Positions 50,175-59,214 are shown, counted from the first letter of the stretch. The stretch is 64,000 nt of DNA from Desulfotruncus arcticus DSM 17038 (GCF_900113335.1 NZ_FOOX01000016.1:62001-126000), one strand, 5' to 3'. The notes: a model not told the origin generated them from the letters alone. Program-made: numbers and translations.

Positions 50175-51143
50175 CTAACTTCTGGCAACAATCCTCCCGG
50201 TTTCGGACAGGTCGTAATCACCCAGTCCCCGGAGTTCGGCCTTGAAATCTTCGGACTGCAGTATTTCAATGGTCGCCTTAAATTCCGGCCGGTCCAAATC
50301 TTCCTGCTTGATGACCAGCTCATATCGTTCTTGCTGCATGGGAACAAACTCAATGCCGCGCACCTGCAAGGCGGCTTTTTGATTGCCCAGCCCAACGTCG
50401 GCCTCTCCCCTGGCTACGGCACTAGCCACCCCCAGGTGGGAAAGCTCTTCCTTTTCGTAGCCGTTAATCATTCTGCGGTCCACTTTCTTTAACCGGAGCT
50501 GCTCGTCCAGCAGCACCCGTGTACCGCAGCCCTTTTCTCTGTTGATAAAGCGTATGCCGGGCCGGGTCAGGTCCTGCCACTCTTTTATATCCTTGGGGTT
50601 GCCGGCGGCTACGTAGAACCCCTGCAGCCGGCCTGCCAGATGAATAATTGTCGTGGGTGTGCCGGGCAGCATATGCCGCACGTAGGGTATGTTGTATTTG
50701 TCGGTATCTCCGTCCCAGAGGTGAATCGCCGCCATCTGGGCTTTGCCCTGGTACAGGGCCTGCAGCCCGGCGAAGCTGCCCACATGGTGCCGGAAGGCGT
50801 GTGTCCCGTAAGGATGACGTTCCAGGTGGCGGGTCAGGATATCCAACAAAACATCCTGTCCGCAAATGATCAATTTCCCTTGTTGACATGCAAGGTTAAT
50901 ACTGGCACAGTGAATATTTTTTTCCCTTACTTGAGTACCACTGTAATTACTGTATTCATCAAGTGTCGGATTGGTTTTTTTGCCCCGTCTTTTGTAAGAC
51001 TCCACGTCTTTCAAATCTACTCTGATTTTTCTGCCCACCCGGTAAGCGGGAAGCTCTCCCCGCTTGATTAGCTCGTAAACGGTATTTTTAGCTATTTTTA
51101 ATATTCTGGCCACTTCTTCGGGTGTTAAAGATGATTCATCCAT
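50175..51143 (-). CDS. HTH regulator with a periplasmic-binding-protein-like sensor domain
   Basis: 322 residues from the ATG at 51143 behind GGAGGCG. Residues 1-55 are an excisionase/MerR-like HTH (LTPEEVARILKIAKNTVYEL, YRVGRKIRVDLKDV). Residues about 90-320 are a PBP-like sensor (PF12727 type): GSFAGLQALYQGKAQMAAIH, RFINREKGCGTRVLLDEQL, VARGEADVGLGNQKAAL. Proteins with this pair are commonly beside molybdate genes and are read as molybdate- or tungstate-responsive regulators. Its position before the nucleotidyltransferase and the mod genes supports this. It may control the repeated sites near 51.9-52.1 kb and 26.2-26.3 kb. Confidence 0.82.
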   Translation of the reverse strand: MDESSLTPEEVARILKIAKNTVYELIKRGELPAYRVGRKIRVDLKDVESYKRRGKKTNPTLDEYSNYSGTQVREKNIHCASINLACQQGKLIICGQDVLLDILTRHLERHPYGTHAFRHHVGSFAGLQALYQGKAQMAAIHLWDGDTDKYNIPYVRHMLPGTPTTIIHLAGRLQGFYVAAGNPKDIKEWQDLTRPGIRFINREKGCGTRVLLDEQLRLKKVDRRMINGYEKEELSHLGVASAVARGEADVGLGNQKAALQVRGIEFVPMQQERYELVIKQEDLDRPEFKATIEILQSEDFKAELRGLGDYDLSETGRIVARS

Positions 51144-51193
51144 TTTTTTACGCCTCCGAACTGTCACCGGTTATTTTCTAAACTCAATAATAA

Positions 51194-51835
51194 TTATCCC
51201 ACAACTTTTTGGTATTTGAGATATTTTAACAAGCGGAGGTAATCATCATACGCATTCATATCCAGTAATATTGCTTCATCATCCACCTCTGCCTCTACCG
51301 CCCCCGATTCAAAATTTTTCAATACCCCACGCAGCCCTTCGGTGCTGGAAGTATTATAAATATCCATTTTTAGTTTGGCCGAGATGAGGGGTGGATGCCC
51401 GCGCCTGCCATTAAATATTGGATATACAATATCCGGTTCATCCGGCGCGTGAAAGCGCTCAAGCATGGTGCATATTGTTTTAACACTCACGAGCGGGTTG
51501 TCCGCAGGCATAATGAAGAATGCTTTTACTTCCGGTTCTAAAGTAATGATGCCCTCCTGCACCGAGGTGAACATTTCCTCTTGAAAACGCTTGTTAAAAA
51601 TAAACCTGACAACATAATACTTTAATGTTTCTATCACATCAAGCGCATTATAGCCCAGTACGATTCTTATATCGTTGATGCCCGCATAGTTAAAGCAGCG
51701 AACAGCATGCTCAACGGCAGTAATATGCCCTAATTTCATCAAAGGCTTGAATTCCTTCATCTGAAATGAAGAGCCGGCCGCAAGGATTAGCGCTGCTATA
51801 TCATCGGTTATATCCACCGGAATTTCCCTCCCCAT
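51194..51835 (-). CDS. MobA/MocA-like nucleotidyltransferase
   Basis: 213-residue protein with the GT-A nucleotidyltransferase fold: ALILAAGSSFQMKEFKPLMK, later FFIMPADNPLVSVKTI (metal Asp) and IFNGRRGHPPLI. In MobA and MocA this enzyme adds a nucleotide to the molybdenum cofactor. The signature usually reads LAAGxSSRMGxxK; here the Arg is Gln and the Gly is Lys, both in the triphosphate loop. It may have altered nucleotide use. It lies upstream of the HTH-binding-protein gene (50 bp) on the same strand, divergent from the molybdate operon. Confidence 0.8.
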   Translation of the reverse strand: MGREIPVDITDDIAALILAAGSSFQMKEFKPLMKLGHITAVEHAVRCFNYAGINDIRIVLGYNALDVIETLKYYVVRFIFNKRFQEEMFTSVQEGIITLEPEVKAFFIMPADNPLVSVKTICTMLERFHAPDEPDIVYPIFNGRRGHPPLISAKLKMDIYNTSSTEGLRGVLKNFESGAVEAEVDDEAILLDMNAYDDYLRLLKYLKYQKVVG

Positions 51836-51892
51836 AAGCTGTTGTTTTATATTAAGTTGTTTTATATTAGTTTAATATCGTTTTTATGTAAC

Positions 51893-51921
51893 TTGACAAT
51901 TATTTTAGCATACATTATTAT
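51893..51921 (+). promoter_or_regulatory. Promoter of the molybdate transport operon
   Basis: TTGACA (51893-51898), 17-bp spacer, TATTAT (51916-51921). Directly after it are ACGTATAGTTACGTTGCGTT and, at 52057, GTTATGTAACG. The spacer and flanks match the DUF364 operon promoter at 26301-26329. Confidence 0.7.
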
Positions 51922-51927
51922 TTACGT

Positions 51928-52374
51928 ATAGTTACGTTGCGTTATGTTTAGTCAGGAATTAAGTATGCCTTTATGTTTCTCATTGATGCTGTCCCGGTGG
52001 TGAATATAGTATTATCAATAAGACCTGGATACTGTGCCTGGATAATCTAAATTTAGTTATGTAACGTTTAATATCTTTTAGTAATTAACTAATATATAAC
52101 TGATAACTACATATTCTTGTCATTTATAAGGCAATGATGCCCAACATATCAGCAATGTCGGGTTTTTTTGTTAAAAAATTCAAAAGGATATAAGAAAATG
52201 GACACGCTGTATATGGAAGGGGATACACCTTTTTCGCGAAATGTCACCAATTTTAAAATTTAGGGGATATCCCGAATTTAAGGGGGGGTGGACAAAAAAT
52301 TTGGCGGCGCATCATATCATCGTCTTAATGCAATCACTGACAAATTAACGAAGGTTAACGGAAGGAGTCTGGTT
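51928..52374 (+). other. Long leader of the molybdate operon
   Basis: About 450 nt separate the promoter from the modA start. It holds a terminator-like element (next entry) and no supported gene. A small hairpin GGCA-ATGA-TGCC (52130-52141) overlaps the terminator stem by two bases, so the two structures exclude each other, the logic of an attenuator. Confidence 0.4.
52140..52169 (+). terminator. Terminator or attenuator in the mod leader
   Basis: CCCAACAT (52140-52147) pairs with ATGTCGGG (52155-52162) with one A-C mismatch, followed by seven T. It lies about 210 nt into the predicted leader and 200 nt before modA, so it can regulate readthrough. Confidence 0.6.
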
Positions 52375-53160
52375 ATGAAAAAGAGGTACATATTTTTAGG
52401 TCTTTTAATCTTTATTGCCTTTGCCCTGGCCGGGTGCGGCAGTAATCAAGGGCAGCCCGGGACGGAAGTGGAACAGGTCAAACTGACCATATCCGCCGCC
52501 GCCAGCCTGCAGGATGCGGCGGCGGAGTTAAAAGATATCTATCAGGAAGAGCATTCCGGAGTGGATATAACATATAATTTTGCTTCTTCCGGCACTTTGC
52601 AAAAGCAGATTGAGGAAGGGGCTCCCGCAGATTTGTTTATTTCCGCCGGTAAAAAACAAATGGATGCCCTGGCGGACAAAGGGCTGATTATAGAAAGCTC
52701 CAGAGTAACCTTGCTGAGTAACGAGTTGGTGTTGATCGCCGGTCAGGACAGCGGGCTCACGGGATTTGACGATCTAACCGGCGACGGCGTAAAACAAATC
52801 AGCATTGGCACCCCCGAAACCGTGCCTGCGGGAAGCTACGCCAAAGAAGCACTGATCAACTTGAAACTGTGGGATCAAATACAGCCTAAACTGGTGCCGG
52901 CCAAAGACGTGCGCCAGGTGCTGCAATATGTTGAAACCGGCAATGTGGACGCCGGTATGGTATACCGGTCGGACGCTATGGCCGGCCAAAAGATTAAGGT
53001 AATTGCCTCTGCTCCGGAGGATTCTCATAAACCCATCGAATATCCCATGGCCGTTATTAAAAGCACCAAGCACCAGAAGGAAACCGAAGATTTTGCCGCT
53101 TTCCTGCAAAGTGACGAAGCCGCGAAAGTATTTGACAATTATGGCTTTACAGCCAAATAA
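52375..53160 (+). CDS. modA: Molybdate-binding lipoprotein ModA (system 1)
   Basis: 261 residues from the ATG at 52375, placed 5 nt after GGAAGGAG; an open stretch from 52288 is not needed. Signal peptide ending in the lipobox LAGC. The mature sequence follows ModA: LTISAAASLQDAAAELKDIY, ITYNFASSGTLQKQIEEGAP, ADLFISAGKKQMDALADKG, SIGTPETVPAGSYAKEAL, VETGNVDAGMVYRSDAM. Ser residues at the oxyanion positions (AASLQ, SSGTL) are kept. It delivers molybdate (or tungstate) to the permease that follows 17 bp later. Confidence 0.95.
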   Translation: MKKRYIFLGLLIFIAFALAGCGSNQGQPGTEVEQVKLTISAAASLQDAAAELKDIYQEEHSGVDITYNFASSGTLQKQIEEGAPADLFISAGKKQMDALADKGLIIESSRVTLLSNELVLIAGQDSGLTGFDDLTGDGVKQISIGTPETVPAGSYAKEALINLKLWDQIQPKLVPAKDVRQVLQYVETGNVDAGMVYRSDAMAGQKIKVIASAPEDSHKPIEYPMAVIKSTKHQKETEDFAAFLQSDEAAKVFDNYGFTAK

Positions 53161-53176
53161 AGTTTGATTTATAGCC

Positions 53177-53848
53177 ATGTATTTTCATATACACGACTGG
53201 TTTCCGGTATTCCTTTCGCTCAGGGTGGCGCTGATTGCACTGGCGTCTGTAACCTGTTTTGGGCTGCCGGTGGCCAGGCTTCTGGCCCGCCGGGAATTTC
53301 CCGGCAAGGATGTGCTGGAGGCGGCCATAACGCTGCCCTTGGTGCTGCCGCCCTCGGTTATCGGCTACGGCCTGTTGGTGCTGATAGGTAAAAACGGCCC
53401 GCTGGGTAAAGCCCTGGCGGAAATGGGATCATCTATAATATTCACCTGGTGGTCGGCCGTGCTGGCTTCCACTGTGGTAGCCTTTCCTTTGATGTATCAA
53501 AGCGCCAAGGCGGCTTTTAAAAGCGTGGACATCAATTATGAAAAAGCCGCCCGCACCCTGGGCGCCGGCGAAATAAGAATTTTTTTCACCATCACTTTGC
53601 CCCTGGCCTGGCCGGGCATCATAGCCGGGCTGGTACTGTCCTTTGCCAGGGCGCTGGGTGAATTTGGCGCTACTTTAATGGTGGCGGGGAATATACCGGG
53701 ACAGACGCAGACTGTTCCTCTGGCCATTTACTTTGCGGTAGACGCGGGAGACAATGTTACCGCCAGAACCCTGGTGGCTATTATTACAGTGTTTAGCTTC
53801 CTGGTTATTTTCTGGGTGAACAGATGGGCTAAACGTCAAAATCATTAA
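53177..53848 (+). CDS. modB: Molybdate ABC transporter permease ModB (system 1)
   Basis: 223-residue permease with five hydrophobic segments and the typical pattern VLEAAITLPLVLPPSVIGYG, PLMYQSAKAAFKSVDINYE, AARTLGAGEIRIFFTITLPL (the EAA coupling loop) and SFARALGEFGATLMVAGNIP. ModB members start with the same short periplasmic helix. It lies between modA and modC in the operon. Confidence 0.95.
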   Translation: MYFHIHDWFPVFLSLRVALIALASVTCFGLPVARLLARREFPGKDVLEAAITLPLVLPPSVIGYGLLVLIGKNGPLGKALAEMGSSIIFTWWSAVLASTVVAFPLMYQSAKAAFKSVDINYEKAARTLGAGEIRIFFTITLPLAWPGIIAGLVLSFARALGEFGATLMVAGNIPGQTQTVPLAIYFAVDAGDNVTARTLVAIITVFSFLVIFWVNRWAKRQNH

Positions 53849-53863
53849 ACAGTCGGTGATTTT

Positions 53864-54568
53864 ATGTTGGAAGCGTGTTTTTCCAAAAAACTATGGCATT
53901 TTACCCTGGATATCAAGATTAATCTCGGCCATGAAATACTGGTGCTCTGGGGCCATTCGGGAGCAGGCAAGACCACTGTCCTGCATTGCCTGGCCGGCCT
54001 GTCCAACCCTACGGGTGGATTTATCAAACTGGGCGGCAATGTTCTCTACTCTGCGGATGATAAAATTAACGTCAGCACGCGGTTCAGAAAGGTAGGCTAC
54101 CTGTTTCAGGACTACGCCCTTTTCCCCCACCTGACGGTACGGCAAAATGTACTGTACGGACTGAAATGTAAAAAGAAAAACAACGGCAGTCCCCCGGCAT
54201 CGGATCCGTTGGAGCTGCTGGAATCATTCGGTGTGGACCATCTGGTCGACCGTTTTCCCCGCCAGCTCTCCGGCGGGGAAAAACAACGGGTGGCCCTGGC
54301 CAGGGCGCTGGCGGTGCAGCCGGAATTGCTGCTGCTGGATGAGCCTTTCAGCGCGCTGGACAGAAATATCAAGGAAAACCTGCGGCAGGAGATAAAAAAG
54401 CTGCACCGGCAGTGGCAAATACCTTTTGTGCTGGTCACCCACGACGAGGAGGACGCCAGGTTCCTGGGCGATAAAATAATATCCCTGGAAAAAGGCCGCA
54501 TTATGGATACAGCCCTGCCAACCGGATCCTGCGAAACGGCTGCCGGATTTACACTAAGCATGCGCTGA
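53864..54568 (+). CDS. modC: Molybdate ABC transporter ATPase ModC (system 1), short form
   Basis: 234 residues: Walker A GHSGAGKTTVLHCLAG, Q-loop YLFQDYALFPHLTVRQNV, signature LSGGEKQRVALARAL, Walker B LLLLDEPFSALDR, switch VTHDEEDA. It ends at about 230 residues, without the C-terminal molybdate-sensing MOP/TOBE domain of longer ModC proteins, so it has no built-in transport feedback. It is 15 bp after modB. Confidence 0.92.
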   Translation: MLEACFSKKLWHFTLDIKINLGHEILVLWGHSGAGKTTVLHCLAGLSNPTGGFIKLGGNVLYSADDKINVSTRFRKVGYLFQDYALFPHLTVRQNVLYGLKCKKKNNGSPPASDPLELLESFGVDHLVDRFPRQLSGGEKQRVALARALAVQPELLLLDEPFSALDRNIKENLRQEIKKLHRQWQIPFVLVTHDEEDARFLGDKIISLEKGRIMDTALPTGSCETAAGFTLSMR

Positions 54569-54718
54569 ATCTGTCGCCGGCGGTGGCACTACCGGTGCCG
54601 CAGCCGGTACCGTGGCGGCATATGGTGTTAAGTAACTTGGCTCATCGAAAACATGCACCGGAAGTTTACAGGTGACGGTGCGCCCGAAGTGCGAGTGCAA
54701 GTGAAAGGAGATGACTGC

Positions 54719-55537
54719 TTGTATAATCAGCTGGCTAAAAATATCAAATTATGGCCGATATCTTTTATGGTCATTTTACTGGCCATTTTGCTGCTGGCCG
54801 GATGCGGCGCGCCGGAAAACCGGTCCGGCCAGCCGGCGGCCGAAGCTGACAAGGCTTCGCTGTTTGCCTACGTGGGAGCCGGACTGAAAGAGCCTTTCAG
54901 CGAAATTGCCCGGTTGTACGAACAAAAAACCGGGGTTAAAGTGGAAACATCCTATAATAACTCCGGGGCATTACTGAACCAGATGGAAACTGCCGGGAAA
55001 GGTGACATTTTCATGCCCGGGAGCATGCCTTACATACAAAAAGCCGAACAGGCCGGCCAACTGGGCGAAATGGTGGGACCCATAGCCTACCACACCCCGG
55101 CTATAATAACCCCCAAGGGTAACCCGGCGCAGATCAGCCAAATTCAGGATCTGGCCAAGCCGGGAGTAAAAATAATCATGCCGGATAAAGAAGCCACTGC
55201 CATGGGTAAAGCAGCGTTTGAAATATTTGACAAGCTTGAAATCACCAAACAGGTGGAAGAAAATATCTTAACTTATACTGAAACACCGATGAAAGCTGCT
55301 GAAATGCTCATGATGGGACAGGGGAACGCCGGCATCACGGAACTCAGCATGGTTTATAAAAACCGGGACAAACTGGACGTAATCGAAATAGATCCTGCGG
55401 TGAACATAATCGAAGAAATACCCTGCGCCATGCTTACCTTTTCGACCCAACAGGAACAGGCCAAGGATTTTCTTAAATTTGTGGAAGAGGAAGGACCGGC
55501 CATTTTTGCCCAATACGGTTTTAAAACCGAAGCATAA
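54719..55537 (+). CDS. Second molybdate/tungstate-type binding lipoprotein
   Basis: 272 residues from the TTG at 54719, 8 nt after AAAGGAG; upstream in-frame sequence from 54653 is not like a signal peptide. Signal ending in lipobox LAGC, then a ModA-family binding protein (LFAYVGAGLKEPFSEIARLY, VETSYNNSGALLNQM, GDIFMPGSMPYIQKAEQAG, KIIMPDKEATAMGKAAF). It keeps NNSG where ModA has SSG, so the oxyanion pocket differs. It could prefer tungstate or another oxyanion. It heads a second binding protein-permease-ATPase set, 150 bp after the first. Confidence 0.88.
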   Translation: MYNQLAKNIKLWPISFMVILLAILLLAGCGAPENRSGQPAAEADKASLFAYVGAGLKEPFSEIARLYEQKTGVKVETSYNNSGALLNQMETAGKGDIFMPGSMPYIQKAEQAGQLGEMVGPIAYHTPAIITPKGNPAQISQIQDLAKPGVKIIMPDKEATAMGKAAFEIFDKLEITKQVEENILTYTETPMKAAEMLMMGQGNAGITELSMVYKNRDKLDVIEIDPAVNIIEEIPCAMLTFSTQQEQAKDFLKFVEEEGPAIFAQYGFKTEA

Positions 55538-55555
55538 AGGGCCGGATGTCGCATA

Positions 55556-56356
55556 ATGAACATGTCCGGCAAACGCATCACCCTGTTCCAGGCAGTGTTT
55601 TGGCTGGTTTTTATATTGATGACACTGTTCATGCTCGCGCTTGTGGGGGGGCTTTTTCTTTACGGCAAGTGTGACGCTTTTATGAACGTGATGCGGCAGC
55701 CCGAGTTGCATTACGCAGTGGTATTCACTTTCTGGACCACGCTGCTGGCCACCATACTTGCGGGAATGGTGGCCGTGCCCTGCGGATTTATACTGTCCAG
55801 GTATGATTTCCGGGGAAAAATACTGGTCGATACGTTGATTGACGTGCCCATCGTGCTTCCGCCGCTGGTCAGCGGGGTGGCTTTGTTGATATTGTTCGGC
55901 CCGGTGCTGGGCAGCACATTGACGCGCCTGGGACTGGACATAGTTTTCAGCGTCAGGGGCGTTATTGTGGCCCAGTGGTTTATAGCTACACCTTTTGCCG
56001 TTAAAACCTTTAAACAGGCCTTTGACTCAATTGATCCGCGGTTGGAGAAAATCGCCCGGACCCTGGGTTATTCTCCGGCCGGGGTGTTTTTCAAAGTCAC
56101 CGTACCCATGGCCCAAAAAGGGCTGATAGGCGGCCTGACTATGGCCTGGGCCAGGACTCTGGGAGAATTCGGGGCTACAGCCATGCTGGCGGGCATTATC
56201 AGAATGAAGACAGAAACCCTGTCCGTCGCCATTTTTTTAAACATGTCCATCGGCGACATGCATTTTGCCATAGCCACATCAATTATTATGCTGTTTATAT
56301 CCATGCTGCTGCTGGCTGTTTTTAAAACCATATCCAAATCAGAGGTGCGATTATGA
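55556..56356 (+). CDS. Second molybdate/tungstate-type ABC permease
   Basis: 266-residue permease of the ModB/WtpB type: FILSRYDFRGKILVDTLIDV, PIVLPPLVSGVALLILFGP, FDSIDPRLEKIARTLGYSP coupling loop, AWARTLGEFGATAMLAGIIR. It has the Ala-Arg-Thr-Leu-Gly-Glu-Phe-Gly-Ala pattern of the molybdate/tungstate permeases. Its stop overlaps the start of the ATPase gene as ATGA. It is 18 bp after the binding protein. Confidence 0.92.
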   Translation: MNMSGKRITLFQAVFWLVFILMTLFMLALVGGLFLYGKCDAFMNVMRQPELHYAVVFTFWTTLLATILAGMVAVPCGFILSRYDFRGKILVDTLIDVPIVLPPLVSGVALLILFGPVLGSTLTRLGLDIVFSVRGVIVAQWFIATPFAVKTFKQAFDSIDPRLEKIARTLGYSPAGVFFKVTVPMAQKGLIGGLTMAWARTLGEFGATAMLAGIIRMKTETLSVAIFLNMSIGDMHFAIATSIIMLFISMLLLAVFKTISKSEVRL

Positions 56357-57453
56357 GCGCTCTGCTGGAAATACGCGGACTTCAATTAAATGTGGGCCGA
56401 TTTGCTCTGCAAAACATGAATATCAGCTTGCAGTCGTCTGATTACGCCATTATACTGGGTCCCACCGGCTGCGGCAAAACACTGCTGCTGGAAACCATTG
56501 CCGGCCACTACACCCCTGCCTGCGGAACAATCATGATGCAGGGCAGGAATATCACCGGTCTGCCCCCGGAACAGAGGCACATCGGCCTTGCTTATCAGGA
56601 CAGTCTGCTATATCCGTTTCTAACCGTCAAAGAAAATATATTATTCGGTTCCAGGGTCCGGGGCAAGGCCGGTGACCCGCAAATATTCCGGTACCTGGAC
56701 CATCTGGTTGAAGCGATGAGCATTTCCCATATATTGGGTAGGTACCCGGAGCATTTAAGCGGTGGTGAGAAGCAGCGTGTATCTTTGGCCAGAGCCATTT
56801 TGAAGCGCCCTCCCCTGCTGCTTTTGGATGAGCCGCTTTCCGCCCTGGACCCCCGTACCCGCAGCGCCATGCAGGAGCTGCTGCGGGAAATACATGCCGC
56901 GGAAGGACTGGGCATAATTCATGTAACCCACGATTTTACGGAAGCCATGCAGCTCGGCACTTATCTGGCCGTGCTAAAAAAGGGAGTGATTGAGCAGGCG
57001 GGCAGACCCCTTGACCTTTTCTTTCACCCGGCCACCGCTTACGTTGCCGGATTCCTGCAGGGGGAAAACCTGCTTCCGGGAAAGGTGCTGGCAATGAACG
57101 GCAGCAGTTGGTTCCTGCAGAATAACGGATTGCTGTTTGGACCCCTGCCGCCGGGCTCCGGAGCGGCAGCTCAGAACAAGCACGGTCTTCAAACGTCAAC
57201 TCTGCTCATTCGGGCCGGCAACATACGGCTGACCCGCGAACGCGGCCCGGCGGGCTCCACCCCGAATAGTTGGGCCGCCTCAATTAGCCGTATTGTTCTG
57301 AACAGAACCCATGTGGATGTTTACTGCACGGGGAACGGCAGCTGGCAGGCCAGCCTGACGCTGGCCGAGTGGCGGGAACTGCAGCTGGCAAAAGGGGAAA
57401 CCGTAAATCTATCGGTAACCCCGGAAAGCCTTCATATTATTCCGGGAAACTAA
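56353..57453 (+). CDS. Second molybdate/tungstate-type ABC ATPase with C-terminal MOP/TOBE region
   Basis: 366 residues: Walker A GPTGCGKTLLLETIAG (Leu in place of the second Ser/Thr is unusual but the invariant Lys-Thr is kept), Q-loop YQDSLLYPFLTVKENILFG, signature LSGGEKQRVSLARAI, Walker B LLLLDEPLSALDP, switch VTHDFTEA. A C-terminal part from about 235 on (GENLLPGKVLAMNGSSW, ASISRIVLNRTHVDVYC) is a TOBE/MOP-like regulatory domain that can bind oxyanion and inhibit. So only system 2 has it; system 1 lacks it. Confidence 0.9.
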   Translation: MSALLEIRGLQLNVGRFALQNMNISLQSSDYAIILGPTGCGKTLLLETIAGHYTPACGTIMMQGRNITGLPPEQRHIGLAYQDSLLYPFLTVKENILFGSRVRGKAGDPQIFRYLDHLVEAMSISHILGRYPEHLSGGEKQRVSLARAILKRPPLLLLDEPLSALDPRTRSAMQELLREIHAAEGLGIIHVTHDFTEAMQLGTYLAVLKKGVIEQAGRPLDLFFHPATAYVAGFLQGENLLPGKVLAMNGSSWFLQNNGLLFGPLPPGSGAAAQNKHGLQTSTLLIRAGNIRLTRERGPAGSTPNSWAASISRIVLNRTHVDVYCTGNGSWQASLTLAEWRELQLAKGETVNLSVTPESLHIIPGN

Positions 57454-57487
57454 AACCGGTGGCAAAGAAGCCAGAAAGGGGAAAAAA

Positions 57488-58333
57488 ATGATTTATATTC
57501 CGGATAGCAGAATTGATTATTTTATTGGCGAAGACGTACCGTACATTGATTTGACCACCCTGGTGCTGGGAATCGGCTCCGAACAGGGTAAAATCCGCTT
57601 TGTCAGCCGGGAAGACAGCGTAATATCCGGCACCGAAGAGGTGCTAAAGATTTGTCAAAAATTGAATATAGATGTAATTAATTATCTACCTTCAGGAACA
57701 GTGGTAAAACCCGGGGAAGAATTTATCGAGGCTGTGGGAAAAGCCGGGGATTTGCATAAGGCCTGGAAAATATCATTAAATATTGTAGAATATTGCTCGG
57801 GTATAGCCACCAGAACCAAGAGACTGGTGGACATGGCCCAAAGTGTGAAACCGAAAGTTACTATTGTGGCCACAAGAAAGAATTTTCCCGGCACCAAAGA
57901 TCTGGCCATCAAGGCCGTTGTCGCCGGGGGAGGTTTCCCCCACCGGCTCGGGCTGTCGGAAACTATTCTGGTATTCAAGCAACACCTGAACTTCCTGGGC
58001 GGGATGGCCAACTTGATCAAAATGATTGATACAGTTAAAACCAGGGCCAGTGAAAAAAAGGTGATTGTTGAAGTGGACAACCTGGAGGAGGCCATAATGC
58101 TCTGCAACAGCGGAGTTGACGGCATCCAGTTCGATAAAGTGCCGCCGGCTGAACTGATTAATTATGTGACTGCCGTAAAAGAAATCAACCCCGGAATAAT
58201 TGCCCTGGGAGCCGGCGGTATTAATGAAAAAAATATTGCGGCCTATGCCGGAACCGGGATTGATGTTGTGGTAACCACGTCGGTCTATTTCGGTAAACCA
58301 GCCGACATTGGCGTCACCATTGATAAAGTGTAA
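57488..58333 (+). CDS. modD: ModD, nicotinate-nucleotide pyrophosphorylase-like protein
   Basis: 281 residues closely following ModD of molybdenum gene clusters and the quinolinate phosphoribosyltransferase fold: YFIGEDVPYIDLTTLVLG, the family helix SGIATRTKRLVDMAQ, VATRKNFPGTKDLAIKAVVA (the R-K-x-x-P-G-T-K motif), HRLGLSETILVFKQH, EVDNLEEAI and LGAGGINEKN. ModD function is not settled, but it goes with modABC. It lies 34 bp after the second transporter ATPase, so it ends the operon. AAAGGGG precedes the ATG. Confidence 0.93.
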   Translation: MIYIPDSRIDYFIGEDVPYIDLTTLVLGIGSEQGKIRFVSREDSVISGTEEVLKICQKLNIDVINYLPSGTVVKPGEEFIEAVGKAGDLHKAWKISLNIVEYCSGIATRTKRLVDMAQSVKPKVTIVATRKNFPGTKDLAIKAVVAGGGFPHRLGLSETILVFKQHLNFLGGMANLIKMIDTVKTRASEKKVIVEVDNLEEAIMLCNSGVDGIQFDKVPPAELINYVTAVKEINPGIIALGAGGINEKNIAAYAGTGIDVVVTTSVYFGKPADIGVTIDKV

Positions 58334-58758
58334 ATTGAAATTGCCGGTCTGGCCGGTTTGGACCGGGTTATGCTTTGATGGAAATCCAGCCCGTAGACAT
58401 GTTTCCCCATACCCCTCACGTTGAGACAATAGTAAGGATAGAAAGAAGGTAATAGGAATAGCAAGATAATACTAACAGGGTAGGTCAAAGTGGCTACTCT
58501 TTTGAAAATTTGTATTATATCTAATTTGAGGACTATTTATCGGCTCGTATGTAGAATGGTACTGAAAAGGCTTATAGCAAGTTTCTAAGGGAGTAGGGGT
58601 GACTTAAATATTAATCTCTCTTAAGAAAGCTTTCTACAGGATAAGTAATATTCTGAGATAGAGCCACATGTGTCTTTTGAAAAATACACCTGGCTCCAAT
58701 TTAATAAAAAACTATTTACATAAAATTTTATTTATACTCACCCAAGATGGCTTATTTT
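58334..58758. other. Intergenic stretch at the boundary of the AT-rich island
   Basis: From about 58500 base composition turns AT-rich and stays so to the window end. There is no supported gene. An imperfect hairpin with GAGCCA/TGGCTC ends lies near 58660-58697 and could terminate the minus-strand pair that ends at 58759. Confidence 0.4.
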
Positions 58759-59202
58759 TTAAAGTGTATACCCCTTATAAACTAAATTGTCAGCCTTTAC
58801 TTTTTCGCCATTGATTAAAAAATAATGTGTATTTCTTTTAAATGTGTCCTGCCCATAATAAGTTGCTGTTGCTTCTATGCCATTTCTCTTAATCGTATAT
58901 TTTTCATCTTTCTTGAAAAAGAGTTTCATCCAGTTAGAGTAAAATCTTGAACCTTTAATTTTTGAATTACGGATTCTCTCCACATCAGATTTCAAGTCAA
59001 GATATGGTTCATCTTGATCGCATTCGCATTGACTCTTAGTTCCATTTTGAGGATGTTCAAATTTTACTAAAAAATAATAATCACCTGTTTTCATCTTTAT
59101 TTTACCTTCGCCATAGAGTGGGTCCTTTAAGATAACTTGTCCTAATAACCCCAAATCTACCTCATAAACCTTATATTTCTTGGTTTCTTTTTTTAACTTC
59201 AT
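58759..59202 (-). CDS. Hypothetical protein (147 aa)
   Basis: Lys-rich 147-residue protein with many short beta-like strands (YKVYEVDLGLLGQVILKDPL, GDYYFLVKFEHPQNG, THYFLINGEKVKADNLVYKG), no signal peptide or membrane helix, one CEC pair. No family recognised. It starts 12 bp after the ribbon-helix-helix-like gene on the same strand with GGGGGC before the ATG, so the two are an operon. Composition is AT-rich, like the rest of the island. Confidence 0.6.
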   Translation of the reverse strand: MKLKKETKKYKVYEVDLGLLGQVILKDPLYGEGKIKMKTGDYYFLVKFEHPQNGTKSQCECDQDEPYLDLKSDVERIRNSKIKGSRFYSNWMKLFFKKDEKYTIKRNGIEATATYYGQDTFKRNTHYFLINGEKVKADNLVYKGYTL

Positions 59203-59214
59203 ACATTTGCCCCC

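Noticed and set aside
58334..58758. Insertion-sequence end or attachment site at the island border
   Set aside because: I found no transposase, no integrase, no tRNA and no convincing direct repeat between the island border and the window end.
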